Below, in pieces: positions 26,421-37,442 of a stretch of DNA of 64,000 nucleotides (positions within the stretch are counted from its first letter, which is position 1; each line of letters begins with the position of its first letter). Origin of the DNA: Agriotes lineatus (lineage: Eukaryota > Arthropoda > Insecta > Coleoptera > Elateridae); the NCBI GenBank assembly GCA_940337035.1, contig OW679200.1:16697303-16761302 (forward strand), given 5' to 3'. The notes below the pieces were generated by a model that saw only the letters and a list, made by a program, of their open reading frames with translations, made no database searches and was not told the DNA's origin. The translations under genes and the position numbers were made by a program.

Positions 26421-29040
26421 TTCTGCGGACTTAACGTTTTGGTGAATTTCAATTGGTACTACACTATGCCTTTAGCATATTGACGCGCGCCTGTCATCAC
26501 GCACAAAATCACTTCGCGCATGTAATACAAACAATATTTTTCTACAACCGTCAAATAAGAATATCAATATTATTTCGCGATGTAGTGCGCGAACATTTTT
26601 GGAACTCTAGTGGGCGAAATTCATTTTTTCACGTTGTCAATGGTAACGTAAATAAACATCCCATTTTTTAAAACGTTAAAAAATGACAAACTTTGCGCGT
26701 TGATAGCGATGCTTTTTCACGGTTGTCGAAAAACGTATTTTATGTATGTTAGCTTAACTTCGCTCTCAAACTTAATGCTGAGTAAGTTATTTGTGAAGCG
26801 AAATGCAGTTACTTGACTTCTTAAAGTAAGAATAGCATTTCAGTAGTTACGTACTACATAAGAAATCTTGTATCTTGGTGCTGAGTTTTCCTTTTTGTCT
26901 CTGACAAACACATCAGATGAAGCCCATATAAATTACAGGAATTTGTCCATGTCCATGGTACATTTGGTATTAACTATCGTAAACCAGCATTTTGATCGTT
27001 ATCTCCAAATATGTACGTCATTAGAAAGGGCTTTTTTCACTAATATATTTTCGGCAATTACTATTCGAATATGCAGATTTTGTTCCTAGACTATATTTAT
27101 CATAAATAGCACATAGTCAGGTACCAATATTTTCCAGCTCCGGCAAATTTACAAAAAGGAATAGAGATCCATAGAGCCATTTCCTGATATGGTACTGTAC
27201 GAATAGCGACATATGGTTGCAATTCGTATCAAACAATGTCAAATGAAACAGTCTTGTAATTGACTGTCCTAGTAGCAACTGCCAATAATGCAACGAGAGT
27301 TATTCTGGCAAAACTCCATAAGCCAGTAAAACAGAAAAGAAGATTTAATGTGTTATTAACTGTAATTTATGTTAATTACCCGTAAATGATTACAAGAGAT
27401 TACGAGCAAGACAAAATATTTCTTGCTGCTAAGAAATTCTAATCTTTGAACCACCTGCTCCGTGTGTTTTAAGAATGAAGTATAGGGGAAATTATAATGG
27501 ATGTACTTTAAGCTGAAGCACTTCGGCTAAGTATACATAAATTAGACAACCATTTTTATCCGGTACCTTCGCTTAGAACGTTTCAGCCTAGAACTGTAAT
27601 CGTTTTTGTGTCTCAATTCTGCTGTACTAATTTTAAAAACTTAGATTGTAGTTTCTGATCTTTAAATAGTCGTTAACAGTTGTGTACCAACGTGTATGTT
27701 TAGGTTCCTAGCGAATTTCATTTGAAGTGGAGTGCTGAAAATAGCTCGTGTTGTTTTATGCTAGCAAATTTCATTCAGGCGACTTGCTAATGGAGACACA
27801 TGCAACTGCACTAAATAAGTGGAAGCTCTAGAAAATGCAGCATAGTTTTGAGAAGTAAAGGGGGCACGTCTACTTAAACGTCATTAGCTGTACAGAGCGT
27901 GACTTAATTAAGACTTGCTGCTTCATTACCACTTTGATTTAATACTTTAAACGGAACGAATTGTTTTGAACGCTGGCAGATGGCGAGCACTTCTAACTTC
28001 ATCTGCGATACACGTTTGCGCTGCTGGAATAAATTTGCCTTTACTTTATGTTTCGACGTTGTTTTGTGTAACTTGTGCTTTGTAAACGAACATTATTTTC
28101 CTGTAATTTGCTGCTTTAGCTAAGATCTTACATTTCGAATTAAAGTATCAACATCTTTGCAAGTCATCAGTATCGAATATAACGATTTGAACATTCAGAA
28201 TTCACCTCTCTTAGGCACCTCTTACAAAAGTGTGATGACGGCGTATCTTAATATATAAATTATCTAAACTGCAATTTGCTCTGCAAGTGACTACCATACA
28301 GCAAATTCAAGAACTGATACATACATAAAAATTCATGTACGTGAGCGTCAGAGAAACCATGGTAACAAACAATCTCTAAGGTTTACTATTTAGTGGTAAT
28401 CTTACGTCGCGTAATATACAAAATCACTCACGTGTTCGACTGTTGGGAAGAAATTCCACAGGGAAAAACGCTTTTGATATACTGGCGTAGAACGCTTAAG
28501 GCATTACTGCACTTCTAACGGGGGTACGCCCCAAAACATATTACCCAACTGTTACCTTACGTATAAAACAACCACATTCACGGTAAGATAACACTTACAG
28601 ACTCACAAACTTTCTGCTCGATGAGATCGCTGTCCTACTGATGATCGGATCCCCCCTGAACTTAACTTGAAACGAGTTTCGCAGTCGCCTTGCCCCCACC
28701 GCGTTTATGAAAACAGTGGCGGTGTGAATTTCAAACGAACCTAATATCATTTCAAGGTCTTCGTAGACATTTCGGTCCCATGGAGTATCATATTCTGTGA
28801 TGCTATATACATTGTGCATATCTGGTCTCCCCTTAACGTTTTATTTATGTCACCACATTCTATTTAATATATTTTTGTTACATTCCGTATCAGATATCTA
28901 ATACTGCTGTTAGAAGTTGCTGCTCTACTTCCTATCGATTGCAGGCAGCGACGAATCTAATGTTTGCATAATATATTAATAACAGTTATTTATGTATTAA
29001 GGTTATAACCAATAGCTTACAACACAAGAGACTCTTTAAT
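26421..29040. other. No gene recognised
   Basis: AT-rich with short frames only. A 74-codon minus frame at 28595-28819 is unremarkable. Confidence 0.4.
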
Positions 29041-29156
29041 AGTGAATTAAATTGAGGAATCCCAGAAGACAATAAAATGTGCGCAGCCGTGTTCCTAGAT
29101 ATACAACAAGCTTTTGATAGTCTGGCGTATTATAGAAGATAAAGACAAAACTACCT

Positions 29157-29227
29157 ATCGTACATATATGATTTTAAGGAGGATATAATGGATATCGATA
29201 TCCTCCTTAAAATCGTATATGTACGAT
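29157..29227. repeat. 30-bp inverted duplication inside the RT
   Basis: Arms 29157-29186 and 29198-29227 are reverse complements with one mismatch, separated by 11 bp (AATGGATATCG). Confidence 0.92.
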
Positions 29228-29801
29228 ATGTACTTCCAAGTAAAACTTAACAGAGCTCTGTCTACCTACCGTTCTATAAAATCAGGAGTACCCTAGGGTA
29301 GCGTACTGGAACCATACCTTTACCTAATCTATACAGTTTACTTACCACTAACAGATTATACCATGGCTGCTACCTTTCTTGATGACATAGCGATATTGTA
29401 GATAGACTTCAATCCTGAAAGAGCCTTTGAGAAATTGTAAGTCCACTAAGACATACTACAGAACTGGTTAAAGTGACGGAGAATCAAAATTAATACTGAT
29501 AAATTCAAGCAAGTTGCCTTTACCACAAAACCTAGTTCCTATCTACCAGCAACTAGAAATGATACTCCCATATCAATTTAAAAAGAAATTAAATACCTTG
29601 GACTTGAGCTGGACGAAAAACTGATTTGGAAAGCACACATCACAGCAAAGAAGCAAAAAATAACCTTAAAATTTAGACAACTGTATTGGTTATTATGAAA
29701 AAGTCGCAGCTGTCACAAGAAAATAAACTGATTATATATAAAACTATAGTAAAACCGATATGGACATACGGGATAGAGTCACGTGGATGTAGTAAACCAT
29801 C

Positions 29802-29842
29802 TTCTTCATCTTCAGCTAAAACCCTGGTACCCTAATCGGGTC
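29802..29842 (-). mobile_element. 41-bp retroposon stub nested in the Jockey remnant
   Basis: The 10-mer GTAAACCATC occurs at 29792-29801 and 29843-29852. Removing one copy and the 41 bp between restores the normal Jockey reading GCSKPSNTKI. On the minus strand the insert ends in GAAGATGAAGAA, a short purine tail, so it reads as an extremely 5'-truncated retroposon. Confidence 0.7.
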
Positions 29843-30049
29843 GTAAACCATCAAATACCAAAATATCAAAAACAGTAAAATGCAAAATACTCCCCATGGA
29901 TAACAAATTCTTCTTGGTATACGGTACATGCTATCAAGTATATATAACGCAATAGAGGACACAGAAACCAACTAATCAGTGATGTAGCCAGGGAAGAATC
30001 ACGAGGGACTAAAGCCCCCTCCGCGATCTACAGTTTTATAAATGTTTTA

Positions 30050-30404
30050 TTATAAGTGAACGTGCCCCAATAAGTAGTAGTCAAACTGGTATAAGTCTGG
30101 AGACCACCGCCTGTCACCACTATTTGCATTTACCTGATTAGAAAACATTTCTGACAAATAATCTATTACTCTTCTGGAATTATGCGTCTTGTTGAAACCA
30201 CAAATCATTGAGGTGGTGGAAAAAAATATTGCTGTGGGTGTAATCGAAAATAATGTATTTATTAAACAAGACAACTATCCGCAGTCAAATTCTTTTCATA
30301 AATGTATGGGCCAATAACTTTTTCTCCCAATAAACCGACCCATACATTTGCTCTCCGCTATAGAGGGCCAATAAACTAGATTATGGTTCCAAAATAAATT
30401 AAAG
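30050..30404 (-). pseudogene. Mariner-like transposase remnant
   Basis: Minus-strand translation over shifted frames gives NHNLVYW, then GRFIGRKSYWPI, then LWFQQDA containing the second catalytic Asp, then HNSRRVIDYLSEMF, then RWSPDLYQFDYYLLGH with the third acidic residue as Asp. This is the block order of an IS630-Tc1-mariner family common in insects, whose intact form reads WFQQDGA..H..RVRDYLN and W..RSPDLTPLDFFLWG. Both acidic residues survive, but frameshifts and stops separate the blocks and the N-terminal DNA-binding half is missing. No terminal inverted repeats could be placed. Confidence 0.75.
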
Positions 30405-30617
30405 CTCTTATGATAGTTAAGAAATTGACACTTCCACTGCTTTTTTATGAACGCAGACAATGGATTGAGGACGCTTCTAAACTCTTCGTCCGGGCACAAG
30501 TTGGCGCGGGGACAATCAGAAAAAAAGAGTGGGTGTGGTTTTATGTTATCGTTTTGTACAATGAGGCAGCAATTTTGGGAGCATTGACAGCTAGTCGAGG
30601 TATTTTCGACATCACCA

Positions 30618-31030
30618 GATTTAATTGTTCCCGAGGCACAACCTATCAATCTGAAATCGCGATTCAGGTCTCGTTTCTGTGCAGTGGAGTTTTATATCAA
30701 CTCCTGGTCAGATATTTGAGGAAGTGCGATTGTCCCTCTAGAAATCGCGCCTCCCTCCTCCCCAATCGTGTATAGTGATGCATACGCTGTCGAAGGCTTG
30801 AAAAGCTTCATCTCCATTGATTCGAAGCGTTGTTATCTATTGATTATTCGACGAGCCCGAAGCGGCCTCCAATCAATTGAGTATGACATCTTTAGTTTCT
30901 GCATTTTGAGCTACATTCAATGTGTTACGTTACTAAATAAGGCATGTTTTAAATTATTGACATTCTGCGTTCAGCTTTATGCGTTAAGGGCTGCATGCTG
31001 TGAAATATGTGAGAATTGGCCGCTTTAGAT
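30618..31030 (+). repeat. Dispersed repeat family R2, copy C
   Basis: Matches copies A and B through CTATCAATCTGAAAT, GTGCAGTGGAGTTTTAT, CATTTTGAGCTA and GGGCTGCATGCTGTGAAAT, and begins just beyond the mariner remnant. Frames across it (30410-30775, 30768-31028) are not conserved in the other copies. Confidence 0.5.
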
Positions 31031-32555
31031 AGACATAAGTTTTGTATGCATGCCTGTTGGGGGGCAGTACTTCTTAACGAAAAATTATCAAGATATTTTC
31101 TCTGTGGAATTGCACTACAGGTGAACACCTACTCAGAGTTTTTCTTATCGGGCAATGTGACGTCACGAGCGAGCAGGTAAAATTCTTAGGGATTGTTGTG
31201 ATTCTAAAATCCAGCTGTGGCTCCTCGCCCAGTGTATTTCACACGTTCATGTGCTGGTTATAAAACTGCATGATGTATAATATATTTATAAAGCTAACTG
31301 CAGGTACACAAAATCTTCAAGTAAGCTAGGCATAACAGAAAGTTGCAAAGCAAACTAAGTCATATCTTAGAGCTGAGCACAATTACCGTCGACGATGGAT
31401 ATCTTTCTGGTGGCAACCCCATTCCATTATCGCAAAATATATAAGGTGGTGCTCAAGTAAACTATACGGATAACATCGCCTTCCTCCACAGTACACTTTG
31501 ACTTTGACTCTCATAAATTAACCCCTTCTTCCATCCAACAACCCCCCCCCCCTTGTATTAGAGCACCATTTTGAATAAGTTGCTGGTTGTAAACTAGTAC
31601 TCTTCCGTAACCAGGCTATGACTAATTTACTCCATCTAAAACTACCAATAGTTATATACCTGTCTGTTTTTTATTTATGTGTCTCTTTTATACGCCACAT
31701 TTACACTTATATTACTCACAGGTCATAATCTACACCTTCCTTAAATTTTGAGTAAGATGTTCAGAGATGCGATTCTTCCATATTTTGGATAATCAGTTAT
31801 TTATTGCTTTCTTAAATAGACTCTTTAGCTACGTACTCTCTAATCTGCAGGTACCCTTCGAAATTAATTCGATGTTACGTTTTTGAGTCTCACACACTTT
31901 TTTCTTGTTCTCGTCCTTCCACCTCGATTTTTACGTTTCTTTTATACTTCTTTGTAGGAACAGTTAGCGTAAGGGTATCGTCGGAATTCGTATATGAGAA
32001 TGTAAACCTTACCTAATAAGTTTGGTATAGTGTAGAGCTAATTCATCCTTTTGTGAATCGAACAACGGCTTACGTCTCTATCTATAGTACCGTAGCAGCT
32101 TGTCAGGCAGTTGGCAAGTAAAAGTTGCTAGGGGATTATTTAATTTTCATATTTTCTTAATTATATCACATTGCATCCTACCATACTGATTTCTCCTAGA
32201 CCGATAATGTCGAAATTGCTTCAAGGCTCCCAAAATGCCAAATCGCAAGGCACGATCACGCTTAAATCACGCATGTCCTGTTGGCTTAACAGAATCTGCC
32301 TGACTACCACGCTAACTTCAGCCCGCCCGCCTGAAGAAGTTGGATGAATTGCGAACCCCACTCTGCATGCATAAAAATACAGTGGCGGCAGCAATCTTTA
32401 ACCAGGCCTCACAAAAGGCTTCTCAATAACTTAGCAGGCTTTCTATTCTTTTACAAAAGTAAATATTGCTAGAAACGCTCAGTATCTCTACGTGTTCATT
32501 ATTTAGTGGAGTCGATCGTTAGCAGCGTAGAAAAGGAGACTCATAGTACCACATG
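31031..32555. other. No gene recognised; an 11-base C run
   Basis: Contains a homopolymer of 11 C at about 31532-31542, otherwise anonymous AT-rich DNA. Confidence 0.4.
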
Positions 32556-32798
32556 TTCATTATAAAAGTTCATAAGGGATAGATGTGGAAATTCAAACCT
32601 ATGAATAATATGTTGGTGGCACTGTGAGTCTATGTCAAATTCGAGGTTATCAGGTTAGGTTTGCCTTCAGTTTTGACACAGACTGACGCAAAACCTAACT
32701 TTCTAACCTCGAATTTGACATAAGGCTTCCAGTGCCACCAACATATTATTCATACGTTTGAATTTCCACATCCACCCCATATGAACTTTTTTAATGAA
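32556..32798. mobile_element. 243-bp foldback MITE (family FB-A), full copy
   Basis: The whole segment is one palindrome with arms of about 107 bp and a short loop around 32677. Arm landmarks: AAAAGTTCATA / TATGAACTTTT at the outside, ATGTTGGTGGCACTG / CAGTGCCACCAACAT, and GTCAAATTCGAGGTT / AACCTCGAATTTGAC near the centre. Outermost TTCATTA/TTAATGAA still pair. It encodes nothing. A related copy lies at 51222-51370. Its partner transposase is unknown. Confidence 0.88.
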
Positions 32799-34608
32799 TT
32801 GCTCAACCTTTCTTGCTGAATACAAGAACTAGTGCATCACCTGACCCTGAGCTGCTCTACAGAATACGTCCCGAAACTTCAAACGACAAATTCGCAACCA
32901 AGTACTACCACGGAAAATAATTTCAAAGCCACTATTTATGTCACAAAGCACTCTCGCTACAGCTTCCAACAAGTTTCACTTTATTAAATTGACAGGTCCG
33001 CAGGGGATTTGCGCGAAACATAAGAGATTCAGTGCGATTTATCGAAGCGTTAAGATCTCAAAATAAACAGGAAAGCCTACTATTCACAGAAAATTTGCTG
33101 AAAGAAACGACTAAACTGGAGTTTTAACGTGGGAGAGGCTTAGGTCAGTGAATCAAAATAGCAAGAACAAAGCACTTGACGCAAATTGTGTTACTTCAAT
33201 TTCTTAAAAAGGCGGTGAAACATCGGCTGCTTCAGTAGTTATGTTGTGGTGCAGTAGTTTCTGTGCGACTGGAATGGACGAGTCAAGAGGAATAATCGGC
33301 AATGTCCTTTCGGCTATAATATTGCTGAAGTAAGGTTGTTTTCAAGCCAAATATATTTTCGCTTTTCCTCTAAATCACCAGATCGACCGAAGCACATGCT
33401 CATCAATTTCGATATCCCATTAAGTAGATATTTATTTGTCAAAGATATTTGAACTAATATTCTACAAAATGATGAGCTTTTCATGTCATATATGCCAAAC
33501 CCTTCTTAGGGAGGTAAGGTCGAAACGTAACGGTCAGGGCATTTCTCTACAGAGAAAAATAACCTTCGGTTTACCTTAGTTTAAAATTTATGCCTCCGTA
33601 CAGGTACAAGGATAGATTACTACGGTCGAAATCTAATCTTAGTAACGTCAAGTGAATGGCAAAGTTATTGCGCTACTTCGCAACGTGGTCCTTTGAACAT
33701 CTTAAGATTTAAATAAAATGCTACTCGAGCATTGCAACTGCATAATAAGACATTTATTTTGCTGGTGACGACTGTTGTTGCTATGTGCTCTTCCTTACAA
33801 TTGAAAACGGGCAGCTCGAGGTGAAAATCGAGTTTCTCCGGTCACATATTTAAATTGTATTACAAATTCTTCTTGAAAATTTATTATTAGATAAATTCTA
33901 GGTATTACGATTTCTTGTTTTTCTAATTTAGCTTCAGGTTGTCAATTGAACAGTTTACCGCAGTAAATCCAGTGTAATACCTAATAACAAACATAAAGGG
34001 AATTCAAAACAATATATAGAAAGACGTGATGTACAAAAGAAGGCAGGATATCTACATCGAAATGTTGTAAAGCAACATACACGTGCATGTATTTTAAAAT
34101 GTTTCATTTTAGTCCAATTGGTTTAAATAGATTTTAATGAGTAAAAAAGTGGGCAATAACCGGTGGAAATAGGTTAGTTACACAAGTTCAAGTTTTAGTA
34201 AGGGTAAATATATAGTTACAAAAAAAAACTAAAATTTCTTGGTATATAGCTTGAATGATTGTAGATAACATTCAAGCGTTTCATAGATTTAATATAGTAC
34301 ATTGTACATTGTATTGGTAGGAAAAACAAAGCTGTATACAGTCAGAGTAGGATCCATATAAAAGAGTTTTTTTATATTAGAATCAGAGCTTACTGAAGTG
34401 TTACTAGAGTGTTCTCCTCGTAAAAGCTATTGGTCCCTGTAAGCCAAAGTTTAAGAATTACCGAAAGTAAGTGAGAGGTTTGAGAAAGCAGTATTTCGCT
34501 AAAAACCACGCAAGAACATTAAATCTTCAAAGCAGAGTAGAACTTAAAAGGCGTTCAAGGAATTCAAGTTAACGAAGACTGCAGAGTAAACTGTCAGTGA
34601 CATATGTC
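32799..34608. other. No gene recognised
   Basis: AT-rich, no motif-bearing frame. Confidence 0.4.
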
Positions 34609-35231
34609 CAGAGCTGGGCATTAACTAATTACTTTGTAATTAAGTTACTAATTAAATTCCTTTTTGTTGATTTGTCTTGTAATTGAATTACATTTAAAAA
34701 TACGGCAATTGTAATTGGTAATTGCCATTTTTGTTAAAAAGTACTTGACCATTGCTTCTTTAAAGTAATTAATTACTACATTTAATTACTCAATGATTTT
34801 TGAGTAATTAAAGTATCCTAAGGTATTTAAATTACTTTAGAAGTATTTGAATTACTTGAAATAATTAAAAGTAAGAATGTTTGCATATGAGATGCGCATG
34901 TGATGTGTCTTGTGTAGCGTAGGCTGTACAGGATGTAGCATTGTAGTTAGCTATTAATTATTGTGTAAGAAGCGGAAAATATGTCTGCGGTAAGTACAGA
35001 CTACAAAGTAAAGTACATTTTTTTCCATAACAATACTGAAAATGAATAATTTAATACTTGTTTACTTTAAAACGAAGTACTGCCGCTTTGCTATTTAAAT
35101 GCAACTAAAAACAAATATACGAGGACAATTTCTAGTAAAAGTAATTGAAAAACTGTTAAATCAAATACTCCATTGGGCGGTAATTGTTAATTCGTAATTA
35201 ATTGCTTTTTTAAGTAATATTCTCAGCTCTA
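34609..35231 (+). mobile_element. Tol2-like hAT element, internally deleted
   Basis: Left end CAGAGCTGGGCATTAACTAA and right end complement TAGAGCTGAGAATATTACTT share the hAT-style terminus yAGAGCTGrG. Just inside both ends are many copies of GTAATTAAATTAC-like words, the subterminal repeats known from Tol2 and related hAT elements. Inside, ATGTCTGCG at 34981-34989 is followed at once by the strong splice donor GTAAGT, which looks like a surviving short first coding exon; the rest of the transposase is gone. The 8 bases on either side (CATATGTC and AATCTAAA) do not match, so the target duplication has decayed or an end is mis-set. Confidence 0.65.
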
Positions 35232-35564
35232 AATCTAAATAGAAATCTATCTTGACGTATGCATTGGAAATGCGTTGACTTGACATAATTAATAAATTTG
35301 GTTAAGACGTACAATGTATAACGATTTACTGCTTACAATGTTTGTGTAATTTATATAGGTAGCAAGAAGTAGGTATTTGCTAAATTGTATAATAATTCGG
35401 ATACCTTTGAGATTTTGTGATGTATTTAATATGTGAACTTTCCATTTTACATTTTGTGTCAGTAATTTAGATAAGAATTTGTGTATCTTTTTTTAATATT
35501 TTATATTTAATTTGTGTATCATTGAATTTAATTGTACATATTGAGTCATACTTAATTCATATAC

Positions 35565-35746
35565 AGGGTGACACAGCGAACATGTAACAGCCCATAACAT
35601 TTTTATTTATTAGAATTAAATTCTGAAATTTGGGTGATGCATTTATCATAAGGGCAACCTTTTGATGACTGAATAAAACTAATTTGTCCACTTCCGGTTT
35701 AACCGGAAGTAACCCTGAATTTTAAATTTTAAATAGCACCCTGAAT
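35565..35746. mobile_element. Possible small DNA element with CAGGGTG ends
   Basis: CAGGGTG at the left and CACCCTG at the right form a 7-bp inverted repeat. The interior has the palindrome ACTTCCGGTTTAACCGGAAGT core (about 35690-35710). Flanks do not give a clear target duplication, so this is tentative. Confidence 0.4.
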
Positions 35747-36261
35747 ATATTTTTAGCCTACCTGAACCGCTAAACAATTCCCTTTTCAACCGTGTGTCAC
35801 AACGTGACATTTGATTTCAAAATGACTGCCAAAATCAATTTTTTTTCCCAAACTCTTAGTTGTCCATGACATGACACTTGCAAATTATCAGCATGTAAAG
35901 GACGTTAAGATGTAAAAATGAAGGTGTAAAAATATTTGTGATTTTGATACTTTTTATCTAATTAATAAGAGTTACGAATAAAGAATCATTTTTCAAATTT
36001 TAGAAATGTCAAAATCCAGAATAGACAACTATAATTTTTATTTTATAGAAATGCAAAATGAACATGTATGTTTTCATACAATTTATTAAAGTTCGTATGA
36101 ACAACTGACTTTTTGACTAAAAACGCAAAATTACACGTATCTACAATGATCCGTAAATACTTATAATAGGTATAAGTAATTGTAACAATAATGCCCCAAG
36201 TAGGCATAGTAATACCCCACCATAGGGATAACAAAAGTGTAATAGCTATTAACATATCTAG

Positions 36262-36510
36262 GAATGTTATGAGTATCATAACTGCCGCAGATGTTGTATC
36301 GAAATCCGAGCTCGCAGAGCGAGGATTTTAAAACATCTGAGGCTGTTATGATTCATAACATCCGTGATTTGTTCAATAGTTTATCGGTTGCTGTATGGTT
36401 ATGGTTGTCATGTACAGTAATGGACTATTACCGTACAGATCAGTTATGATTTAGTTACCAGCCTACTTTTGTATATGTAAACAAGGATTTAATATCCTGC
36501 AACCGATAAA
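36262..36510. mobile_element. 249-bp insertion with a GC-core hairpin
   Basis: The right arm of the surrounding foldback lacks this piece. ACATATCTAG at 36252-36261 and ACATATTTAG at 36511-36520 flank it, a candidate 10-bp target duplication with one change. The first half (36265-36362) is an imperfect palindrome: TGTTATGA...CAGATGTT and AACATCTG...TCATAACA arms around a CCGAGCTCGCAGAGCGAGG core. In the second half TTATCGGTTGC (about 36381) and GCAACCGATAA (about 36499-36509) are inverted. No coding capacity. Confidence 0.65.
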
Positions 36511-36525
36511 ACATATTTAGAGATA

Positions 36526-37049
36526 AAGGGTGTTTTTTTAGAGGCGAAGAACTTTAAATTGAAATAAAACACAGAAAAGTGTTTTTAATATCCATGAAAT
36601 TGGCTTTATTTGAAAGATAATTTTATGGCATTTATGTTTGAATATGATTTCGGGCATTTCGCACGAAAGAGATGGCCAGTTAACAGATCGACGAAATGGA
36701 TCTGTTAACTGGCCACCTCTTTCGTGCGATTTGACGCCATTAGATTATTTTCTTTGAGGATATGTAAAGTGGCATGTCTACGTCGATAAACCGGAAACAA
36801 TTAAGCACTTGGAAGCCAACATTCGAGGCGTTATTGAGATTTACTGATTTACTGCGAAGAGTGTGTGAAAATTGGACCTCCAGATTACGTCATGTACACG
36901 CCAGCCGCGGCGATCACATGCTCGAAACCATATTCAAACATAAATGCCATAAAATTATCTTTCAAATAAAGCCAATTTCATGGATATTAAAAACACTTTT
37001 CTGTGTTTTATTTCAATTTAAAGTTTTCCGCCTCTAAAAAAACACCCTT
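36526..37049 (+). mobile_element. 524-bp mariner-derived element with 121-bp inverted repeats
   Basis: Left arm 36526-36646 and right arm 36929-37049 are reverse complements with only a small difference near base 23. TA flanks both ends (36524-36525, 37050-37051), the Tc1/mariner target duplication. Deleting the element plus one TA gives TAGAGATATATGAAATG, which lines up base for base with TAGAGATCCATGGAATG of the foldback's other arm, so an empty site is preserved in the same palindrome. Inside is a second inverted repeat (31-bp arms near 36660-36730) and the tail of a transposase gene. The element is non-autonomous. Confidence 0.92.
36698..36945 (+). pseudogene. Mariner-like transposase C-terminal remnant
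   Basis: Translation with one frame change gives CDLTPLDYFL-GYVK, containing the third catalytic Asp, then HVYVDKPETIKHLEANIRGVI, then after a frameshift RVCENWTSRLRHVHASRG and ETIFKH. This matches the end of the same insect mariner-like family as the remnant at 30050-30404 (intact members read SPDLTPLDFFLWG and end in SRGGH..EIIFKH). The first two catalytic residues and the DNA-binding half are absent. It fills most of the loop between the element's long inverted repeats. Confidence 0.8.
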
Positions 37050-37131
37050 TATATGAAATGAAAAGACAATTTTTCGGTACAACACAAAGAAATTTAATTA
37101 AAAATTTAATCTGCTATAACACAAAGCTGAA

Positions 37132-37356
37132 CTAAACAATAATCATACAAAAAAAATTACAGTAAATGTTCAAAATGTTGTCCGCTGTTATCTCTACATA
37201 GACGAGTTCTCTAACCGTTGCTAAAAGCACGTTTTCAAGTTGCTGTTGTGTTATATTATTAATGGCTCTCCTAACTCTTAATTCTAGGTCTTCTCGATCT
37301 ACTACTGGAGTTCTATAATATAACACAACAGCAACTAGAAAATGTGCTTTTAGCAA
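37132..37356 (-). pseudogene. Mariner-type transposase C-terminus, left foldback arm
   Basis: The minus-strand frame reads PVVDREDLELRVRRAINNI then TQQQLENVLLATVR, the C-terminal segment of a mariner-type transposase distinct from the one at 36698. The first part lies in the unpaired loop, the second in the left arm. After LLATVR a frameshift relative to the right arm changes the ending to ELVYVEIT. No catalytic residue is included. Confidence 0.7.
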
Positions 37357-37442
37357 CGGTTAGAAGAACTTGTCTATGTAGAGATAACAACCGACAACAT
37401 TTTAAACATTTACTGTACTTTTTTTCTATGATTATTGTTTAG
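37315..37442 (+). pseudogene. Mariner-type transposase C-terminus, right foldback arm
   Basis: The + frame reads NITQQQLENVLLATVRRT, then CLCRDNNRQHFKHLL, and runs to a stop at 37440-37442. This is the less damaged copy of the 3' coding end also present on the opposite strand in the left arm. The family usually ends close to HFEHLL, so the last residues before the stop are an extension. Confidence 0.7.

Larger units (their letters stand above)
29041..29985 (+). pseudogene. Jockey-type non-LTR retrotransposon, reverse transcriptase remnant
   Basis: Translating the + strand across several frames gives, in order, the RT blocks of the Jockey group: CAAVFLDIQQAFDS (block A), YKIKTKLPIVHI, SGVP-GSVL (block B, through a stop), TFLDDIAIL (the catalytic F-x-D-D motif at 29375-29386, with both Asp kept), KEIKYLGLELDEKLIWKAHI, and KLIIYKTIVKPIWTYGIE near the thumb end. 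At least four in-frame stops and several frame changes make it dead. The order and spacing match the family, but the endonuclease and N-terminal part and the 3' UTR are not recognisable. Two oddities sit inside: a 30-bp inverted duplication at 29157-29227 replaces part of the region after block A, and a 41-bp insertion with 10-bp direct repeats splits the thumb region at 29802. The enzyme would have performed target-primed reverse transcription. Confidence 0.88.
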
